A stretch of 64,000 nucleotides of DNA from Semisulcospira habei (lineage: Eukaryota; Mollusca; Gastropoda; Semisulcospiridae). Positions within the stretch are counted from its first letter, which is position 1, and each line of letters opens with the position of its first letter. The translations under genes and the position numbers were made by a program. Shown piece by piece: positions 63,594-64,000 of the stretch. The notes under the pieces were generated by a model that saw only the letters and a list, made by a program, of their open reading frames with translations, searched no databases and had not been told where the DNA came from. Where the stretch lies: the NCBI GenBank assembly GCA_036245525.1, contig BTPG01000007.1, positions 123,186,375 to 123,250,374 of the forward strand, given 5' to 3'.

Positions 63594-64000
63594 TGAAATT
63601 GCCATGACAATAGCAAAAGATGCCTACAGAAACATCAAAATCTGCATGTCTGTAGCGGCTTTAGTCGCACAGATTTCTAAACGTCGCACAGATTTCTAAA
63701 ACGTCGCACAGACACGCAAAGATATGCATAAATAAAACTCCTCTGACAAGACCCGGCAATACATTTTATAAAATAGACAATTTAGAAACATGAATTCTAA
63801 ATATACATTGTGCACTGTTCTTAAATTATGATCTCACAGCAGGCCACACGAAGCCAACGAAATAGCTAAAGGAGCGTGAATAAACTCCTACTGGGGGTTG
63901 AACTCTTTTCTTCCTTGTAAATAAATAAACTAATTCATCCGAGTTACTTCCCTTTTTTCATATTTTTAATTCCTAATTACCCAATTAATTGATTGTCCTG
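63594..64000. other. AT-rich, no gene recognised
   Basis: A short run with CGTCGCACAGATTTCTAAA in two or three copies (63675-63710); otherwise nothing that I can support. Confidence 0.4.

Overview
This window is eukaryotic nuclear DNA, from an animal that is probably a lophotrochozoan and possibly a gastropod mollusc. That is inferred from one intron-rich animal gene with GT-AG introns, very long CA/GT, CT/AG and CTA microsatellites, several retrotransposon classes and many short palindromic elements. No prokaryotic operons, Shine-Dalgarno sites or CRISPR arrays are visible.

The one well-supported host gene is an NSRP1 (nuclear speckle splicing regulatory protein 1, CCDC55) orthologue on the + strand. 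I can trace eight coding exons from 24384 to 40382 with consistent intron phases; they add up to 1515 nt, or 504 codons plus stop. Intron 4 holds a Ty3/Gypsy LTR retrotransposon (26073-33506, - strand; gag, pol, a tRNA-Lys-type primer site, one full and one truncated LTR) that landed in the loop of an older hairpin element. The same intron holds an L2/CR1-like LINE 3' end. Introns 5-7 hold further dispersed repeats. A weaker - strand gene model (exons 22288-22359 and 20852-21072) would encode the C-terminal end of a single-pass membrane protein.

Region by region: 1-17400 is gene-poor, with hairpin elements, microsatellites and a 39/47-bp minisatellite (6072-7281). 17522-20135 is a 5'-truncated LINE flanked by 180-bp direct repeats. 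20136-24383 holds palindromes, microsatellites, the weak - strand exons and a large foldback just upstream of NSRP1. 24384-40382 is NSRP1. 40383-47562 is a hairpin-rich tract with two poorly defined repeats. 47563-49345 is a decayed LINE with an RNase H motif, interrupted by a hairpin element. 49575-63165 is a satellite of ~593-bp monomers with inverted blocks at both ends and higher-order repeats. 63166-64000 is low-complexity sequence with a local duplication.

The most interesting theme is a set of near-perfect hairpin elements (about 80-220 bp) with different cores but similar ends (TTAACYC-NTT ... AA-N-GRG-TTAA) at TTAA sites, which suggests piggyBac-type non-autonomous transposons. One copy sits in the decayed LINE such that removing it with one TTAA restores the reading frame. 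Another abuts a second family across a single shared TTAA, just 3' of NSRP1. Arms of individual hairpins vary together between copies.
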